A DNA stretch of 64,000 bases from Mermis nigrescens (lineage: Eukaryota; Nematoda; Enoplea; Mermithida; Mermithidae): positions 987,633-1,051,632 of the forward strand of contig JAVLUZ010000143.1 in the NCBI GenBank assembly GCA_036768485.1, read 5' to 3'. The notes below the pieces were generated by a model. The model made no database searches. It was not told the DNA's origin and saw only the letters and a list, made by a program, of their open reading frames with translations. The first letter of the stretch is position 1, and each line of letters begins with the position of its first letter. Below are positions 57,969 to 64,000 of the stretch, piece after piece. A program made the translations under genes and the position numbers.

Positions 57969-58548
57969 AAACTAATCGTATTGAAACTCGATAGGGATGG
58001 TATCCATAGTTGGGCAGCACCAAAAATCAATAAAAAATAAGCGGTTACGCTGAGGTTGATGCACTGAGAATGGCCAATCAACAGAAACGCAACACAATTT
58101 CCACCTTTTATAAGCAACAACATGGTTGTCCTTGGGGGCCAGCCGGAGAGCCTTTTTGAGCCAAAATGACCTAAAAAACTGGTATAAATGTTAAAAAACT
58201 CCGGTCGTTTATTCGTTAATTGTCATGAAATACATTTTCCCATGATAATCTGTTATTGCTACATTCTTGAGGGTCTAAACCGTGTGGTCTTAGGAGGGAT
58301 TGACTTCTAGTCTGATTCATTTAACTTTGCAATTTTCTTTAAAATTTTTCCACAAAAATCGGGCTACAAAAGTGGTTTAAACTTTTGGTGCAGTAATGCG
58401 ACTTATCACTGGCATATGTCTCCAAGTGACTCGACATACTGTAGAATATCTTATTTATCGTATCAGTTTAAAACACTTTTGTAGTCACTTTCAATTTTTT
58501 CAAAAACTTCAAAGTTCAATGAAACAGGCGAAAACCACTGATTAATTG
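57969..58548. other. No gene; MITE end fragment at about 57996
   Basis: CATAGTTGGGCAGCACCAAA at about 57996 matches the reverse end of the hAT-like MITE family, but similarity stops within about 25 bp. The rest is unremarkable AT-rich DNA. Confidence 0.45.
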
Positions 58549-58556
58549 GGTGGGAC

Positions 58557-58700
58557 CATACATGGGCAGCAAGAAAATTTTGGGAGGGGCGGGGTCATTG
58601 GATGAAATTTTTAAAAATATTACTAAAAATAGAATTCTGGGGGTCTATAGTAATCTGCGGGGTTTTCCAACTTCTGGGAAGCGTAAATCCCCCACGTGTG
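58557..58700 (-). mobile_element. Short divergent hAT-like MITE
   Basis: It starts CATACATGGGCAGCAAGAAA and ends CCCCCACGTGTG. The internal GAATTCTGGGGG block near 58632 belongs to the family, but the middle differs. The flanking octamers are only partly similar (GGTGGGAC and GCTGGGGA). Confidence 0.6.
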
Positions 58701-58998
58701 GCTGGGGAACCCCAGAATTTCCAATTTTTCAGAAAACCTGAAAAGTGTGATGTTTTGATTTGACCAACTTTCTGACTCGAAAGTGCAATTTCCGAATATT
58801 CGTTTTTGTTAATTTACGACCTATTTCTGAAAAATTAGTCTTTTAAATAAGGTTGCTAGTTTTTGAAAATTAAGCGGCTATTATACACTGATCTGATATA
58901 GAACGAAAGGCAGCGTTTTCCCAATTTTTAATTTCAGCAAAGCTCAGTAGAAAAAATGTTTTGCCATGCTGTACATATACGAGTTTATATGGTACAAC

Positions 58999-59132
58999 CA
59001 TACGTGGGCAGCAAAAAAATTCTGGGGGTCAGGATGAGTAAAATTGCCGAAAAATGTTACTGAAAATTGAATTCTGGTAGAGGGTTCTACAGTGATCTGG
59101 GGAGGGAGTACAAACCCCCACGTCTATGTGTG
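58999..59132 (-). mobile_element. Short divergent hAT-like MITE
   Basis: It starts CATACGTGGGCAGC and ends CCACGTCTATGTGTG, 134 bp long, flanked by GGTACAAC (58991-58998) and GGGACAAC (59133-59140), which match in 7 of 8 bases. It is most like the copy at 58557-58700, so these two may form a shorter subfamily. Confidence 0.7.
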
Positions 59133-59140
59133 GGGACAAC

Positions 59141-59829
59141 TACCTACTCACCGACCTGATTATGTGGAATGAAGTACATACATGCATGTACAAAATGCAT
59201 CTGCTATCTGAATCTTTTTGAACCATTAGCCTCATTTTATTTATCATAAACAGACAAAGCTATTAAAAAAACCGACTGGGAAATAATAAATAATGCGACC
59301 AACACAGCCAATACCTACTGGTAAACAAATGTTTAATGATTATATTACAATATTATTGCATTTATTCTTTCTATATCGAACAAGCAAGGCAGCGATTGAC
59401 CTGAAAAAAATTACTTTTAATTTTGAGGAGACAGGGCGGATTGGAGGCACTTATGTAATGATAAAAACCATACAACGCCACGCCAGTTACGGATCCAGCA
59501 TTTTCGTAAGGGAGAAGGCACTACATCGACTTTTTTGGAAAGTAATAAAAATATGTTTACAAATTCGCTATTCGCGTAATCACAGAATGGTTTCCGCCGT
59601 TTTACATTGGTTATCTTTATTCAAGACGATTTTAGTGCAAAGATTTTTCATTTTTTTGCGTGAAGTTTTTGCTGAAAAATTCGTTATATCGGCGAAACCA
59701 ATAAAAAAACTTGGGGTTCATTGAATTACTTTCTGAATATAGGTAGGTACCTATATGATATACGTACAAAAATTGTTGCTTTTATAGAACTTTCAGAAGG
59801 CTATTGAGCTATTACAAAGAGGTGTTGTA
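59141..59829 (+). other. Unrecognised region with one 143-codon frame
   Basis: The frame 59293-59724 encodes a basic, aromatic-rich sequence with no motif that I recognise. There is no sign of an intron-exon structure or a homologous copy in the window. It may be chance. The region ends at the assembly gap. Confidence 0.3.
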
Positions 59830-59929
59830 NNNNNNNNNNNNNNNNNNNNNNNNNNNNNNNNNNNNNNNNNNNNNNNNNNNNNNNNNNNNNNNNNNNNNNN
59901 NNNNNNNNNNNNNNNNNNNNNNNNNNNNN
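59830..59929. other. Assembly gap (100 N)
   Basis: Exactly 100 undetermined bases. The round number suggests a scaffolding gap of unknown true length. Confidence 0.99.
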
Positions 59930-60820
59930 ACATTTCTGTCAATTCGTTTATTCGCCGTTTAAGCTAGAACCTATAAAATACCGAGGTGCGGCAATAAAGG
60001 ACCCAAAACTCCCACGCTGCACACTTTGCACCCGCTTGGCTTTAAACGCTACCTACACGCAGTGGCAATAGCTAACCTTCTGATTTGGATGGGCGAGGGT
60101 ATTTCAAATGCCACTTACGTATAATAGGCAAAAATTATGGTGTTTTTCAGCTTTCTCAACGAGATCTACACATTGAAGAAAAAAACTGGAAAAAAATCAA
60201 ATTGATTTTAATTATATAAAACAATTTGTTGTATATAAAAAATAAGGCGCGAAACGCCCAAAAAATCTTGGGCTTACTAGCTCCAAAAATGTGCCAACGT
60301 CTATTCTAGCGGCCTTTTATATACACTTCAAGAATCTCCAATTTTTTTTTCTTTTAAAGGGACGATTGCAAAAAAATATGCACACTTCAGAAATTTCGTG
60401 GAAGACTAGTGCCCCCCAATCCCCCCACAGCTACGCCTCTGCCAATACGGATGGGTTCGGTTGTGGCAAGAACAGCGGAGTGTTTGCCCGCTTAAAATAG
60501 TTGGTTTATGAAATGCATCTCTGAATTTTTTGCACGATTCAGAACCGGAGCCACAATGCGAAACAGGAAAATTCGCCTTAAATGCGGCCGAAAATCGCGC
60601 CCTAAAATAATTGCGAATTTCAAACGGAAGACTGTGTGCACAACTTTAGTTTACACTGCTTCAATGTATTTTACGAATATGAGGGAGCATCACCCACTAC
60701 TGTTTTAAAAGAAGCCGTCATGAAAAGAAAACAGAATTTTGCGTCGTTTAGATTCCCTATTATAAAAAGACGAGAGGAGACTATCAAAGAATTCGCAAAT
60801 CTTTATAGAGGACAGTTCAT
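59930..60820. other. No gene recognised
   Basis: Short frames at 60291-60500 and 60508-60708 show no domain. I see no RNA gene. Confidence 0.4.
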
Positions 60821-62152
60821 AAGGGATCGTTCCGATTAATCGGAATCGGAATCGGTCATTTTTTGTCAGGGATCGGTGTCGGAATCGGAATCGGAATTTC
60901 CTGAGGTTTTTAAGAATCGGAATCGTATCGGAATCGGCTGAAAAATGGTCCAATTATCGGTTGATTCCTTTTTATTTTAATTATGGCAGAATTAGGAATA
61001 GGGAATACAACTTTATGCTAAAACGTTAAAACAAGCAATTTTCACATATAGATTCAAGATTATTGATAACCCAATGCTACACCACATATATGACAAAAAC
61101 GAATCGTGCGGGTGCCTTTTGGTCAATTTTTTGTACATCTGAACGTCGTATTACGCATACTAATGTCTAATATTGAAATTTAATTTCAGGCAGATTATAT
61201 TAAAAATAATAGTTTTCAGCCTTTTTGCCTTGTAATCTGTTTCTTAGCGGATCGCATATTTATTCCAGCACCACTAAACAATTGCTCCGATCGGACGCTC
61301 GTAGCTTCGAGGCTGCCAAATATTCTCTTGCTAAAGTCGACATTAGCAGGTAGATTGATCGCTTCTCTTCCCACCAGGGGCGGGTTTAGGGGGTGGGTGG
61401 ATGCAGCCCGCCCCCACCCTCTTGGCCGAAATATTTGGCGAAATAAAGAATGGATTATGCGATTTGCAACGATTTTGGCAATGTCAGTGACCATAATTTC
61501 TCAAATTTTTCCGGCGACTTTCTTGACGACCTGGAAGCACGGTTGTTTTTGTGTTTGCCAAACCATTTTTCCCGATGTACGGAGACTATTTCGGACCGTG
61601 CTTGGCACATGCACAGATTTTGACGAAGACAAAAACTGCAAAAAGGTCCTGAAATTGACAAAGATTTTCGGCGCTTCTCGCCGGAATGAGTAATTGTGTG
61701 TCCTATAGTAGCCGAAATCGCATTTTTGAAAGGAAAACTGTCAAATTTTTCGGCGCTTTGCGCCGTTTTAAGTCGATTCTCGATAGTTTTTGCCTTTATG
61801 CAAAAGCAGAGATTAGCTGAAATACACTACCAAAGATCGTAAACTTTGTTTTACAACACTAAAATCGCTACTGTACTATATTATAGTACACAAAAAAGTT
61901 GCATGTACAAAACGAAGAAGACTTTTGGGGACCATCTTTATGTACATGTACAAACGGACCTTGTACAAAAAAAACACTGATTAGCTACCTATATATTTAA
62001 CATGTCTGTCGCAAGAATCGGAACCGGAATCGGAATCGGCCGATTCCTACGGCATTTTGGAATCGAAATCGAATCGGAATCGGCTTCTCCGAGATTTAAA
62101 GAATCGCAATCGGTCATTTTCAAAAAAGCGGTATAGGCACATCCCTAGTGGC
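60820..62152. repeat. GGAATC-rich repeats, possibly ends of one hAT-like element
   Basis: Runs of (TCGGAA)n occur at about 60836-60945 and 62015-62115. The left side begins near AAGGGATCGTTCCGATTAATC and the right side ends GGCACATCCCTAG, whose complement CTAGGGATGTGCC resembles common hAT-like ends. The two GGAATC clusters could be the subterminal repeats of one 1.3-kb non-autonomous element. I find no matching target duplication, so this is tentative. Confidence 0.4.
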
Positions 62153-64000
62153 CCAAAAGGCTACATTCCGATTCAACATGTCACAACTTCGGCTGATGGT
62201 AATATGAGACTTTGCAATTGGCTGTTTTAGATAGATAAAAGTGTCTCCTTTCGAACAAGGTAAAAGATTTTGGCCACGCGTCAAAGGTTCGGGCGCTAAG
62301 GCTATTGCAGCCTCTTCTGACGATATCCAGAAATATTAGACACCCGATAGGACGCGTATGTAATTTAGGGTTTGTAAAAATTCGGTGATTAATTTTGCGA
62401 AAGGAATGTATTGTCAAAAATGTCAAAAGGAAGGATACCTATGGAAGCAATAATATGATGCACGCATGCAGGAACTCTGGAGTTTAAACAATATCAAAGT
62501 AAGGCGTAAACAAATTGCACCGTAGCGCGAAGCGTGACGTCTATCTAGCCAAAATTTTCCGAGGCGGTTAAAATGGGGACACGTTTATCAGCTAAATGCG
62601 ACAGTATTAAAATTTTACTATTCTAGTCAGCCGAGATTCTAAAACATTATTATCGGAATGTATAACATATAAGTCGGAATGTAAAAAATGTATAACGTAG
62701 CAATAAGATTAATGATCATCATCGAATCCGCTCGAGACTTAAACCCGGTGAAGCTCAAAAACAGCATATAATATCCTTCGCTCATAACAGACATTGATTC
62801 AATAAACAAAGTGCTCAAAGAGGTTAGAAAATGTTCCGACGCTAAAATTGCCGCCTACTCGAGTAGTGCAAACAAGGAAAAATGAATAGCCATACCGCTC
62901 GACGCACTTTAGATAAATTGCGAAAAAATGTTTGCGGGCAATGTAAGGTGGAAAAGCGTAGACTCAACAACGCGGGTATTTGAGCAATCTTTTATTTAGA
63001 ATAAAACGTTGGGAAAGTGTAAAAAGCGCGTACTATATTCATATTGTTTTCAAAGAGTGCGATCCAGAGCTTACGCCTCGCCGCTATTCATTGCGAAGAA
63101 TGTAAAAGTGTAAATCTAAGCACGAAGCATGCTCAATTTTTTACGATAGCAGTGTAAAGTGTAAAGCAAGGGCAGTCATTAGGCTGATTTTATCTGACCG
63201 CGAAAGCAAGAGCGTAACGTGTAAATCACGCACGCTTACGTTAATGTAACTTTTTCCCAACAAACGAAGCGCTTATTTACGGACAAAGTATAAAGTGTAA
63301 AGTGTCACAAGTGTGAGCACTTACGATCCGGCATGAGGCTGCGAAGTGTTCGGGTCAAAATCGATCGTGTCAACCATCGATATGGACATGGCGCCGAAAG
63401 GCGGCAGCGTCGTCGACTTTGACGTCGCGTCGCCGTCGGTCATGACGTCACGCGAACGTCGCGTTTTGGCCGACGATTTAGACGGAGGCGACGTTTGTTG
63501 CTTCAGTTAAAATTTACTTCCTAATTATTAACCGACGTAACCGAATAGAATTAATGGCTAAATATTCAAATATAGTTGCTAAAATATTATTTGTAAAAGA
63601 CTGATTAACGAACACGCGCAGCGTAGCAATTCTGAGGGGTGGTAAAATTTTTGGAGTGATTTTTTTGGGCCCAAGAATGGTGGGTATCCGTCTCAGCATT
63701 TCGGAGTGCATAAAACCGTTTAAAAAAATTTGGAAAAAATAGTCGAGCAAAATATGATCAAAACATGAGTACCGCGCCGAAAATTCGACACTTCTAAGGA
63801 AATAAACAACTAAAAACGCCTAAATAAAACACATTACAAAATTCTAAAAAAAATTTTGGAAACTTTTGAAAAATCACGAATTCTCAGGGAGGCTAAAGTT
63901 TTTCTGTGGTAGGGGTGAACCCCCAAAAGCGTGCATGCTGACCATACATGGACAAAGGCCGGTCTTCCCATTGATACCGGCTGCCCAATTATTTGGTTGG
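62153..64000. other. No gene; scattered GTGTAAAG motifs
   Basis: GTGTAAAG and GTGTAAA variants recur at about 63020, 63105, 63150, 63200 and 63285-63305, echoing the repeats at 35.9-38.4 kb. CG-rich GTCGTCGACTTTGACGTCGCG lies near 63407. No frame is longer than about 80 codons, and no domain is recognised. Confidence 0.4.

Noticed and set aside
59293..59724. 143-codon host gene
   Set aside because: There is no motif, no homologous copy and no supporting gene structure; a frame of this length can occur by chance in 64 kb.

Overview
This window looks like transposon-dense intergenic DNA from an animal, most likely an arthropod. The reasons are Ty3/Gypsy retroelements, hAT-like MITEs, a tRNA-derived SINE, satellites, and a decayed fragment resembling the polymerase-B accessory protein common in insect Polinton-like elements. 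I could not support any intact host gene, and the exact organism cannot be read from the sequence. Almost every long frame belongs to a retroelement, and nearly all of those are broken by stops or frameshifts. There is one 100-base assembly gap (59830-59929).

The dominant components are three members of one unusually large Ty3/Gypsy family. Element A (21301-35719, minus strand) and element B (43419-57968, minus strand) are near-complete copies of about 14.4-14.6 kb with about 1-kb LTRs. Element C (about 8020-17341, plus strand, plus a small upstream pol fragment near 6570) is older, truncated at its 5' end and riddled with later insertions. In A and B the order is 5' LTR, leader with primer-binding site, gag-protease, reverse transcriptase/RNase H and integrase, then an extra region of about 4.1-4.3 kb, a polypurine tract and the 3' LTR. 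Homologous blocks can be followed from a shared start codon to a shared C-terminus in A and B, and through most of their length in C. They suggest a single large protein (about 1,300-1,400 codons before decay) that does not look like an envelope protein. A polypyrimidine-CAG directly before its start codon in A and B suggests a spliced subgenomic mRNA. This accessory gene is the most interesting feature of the window.

A fourth, unrelated Ty3/Gypsy element (D, about 38990-43088, minus strand) lies between A and B and keeps gag, protease, RT, RNase H and integrase in broken frames, but I could not find its LTRs.

A second theme is a family of short (about 240-270 bp) hAT-like MITEs with ends like CATA(C/G)(C/G)TGGGC and 8-bp target duplications. 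Two copies sit inside a third (8273-9065), one interrupts A gag (33389-33653), and others interrupt C integrase and its accessory gene. The insertions give a relative chronology: C is oldest, then a solo LTR and LTR-like repeats landed in C, then the MITEs.

The rest is repeats: a 542-bp foldback element (5102-5643), a SINE (6714-6981), a small TIR element (7799-7976), minisatellites near 2.4, 3.2 and 4.0 kb, a satellite of about 178 bp (17.9-19.9 kb), long CA and GT runs, a duplicated 455-460-bp unit (35.9-36.8 kb) and GGAATC-rich repeats (60.8-62.1 kb).
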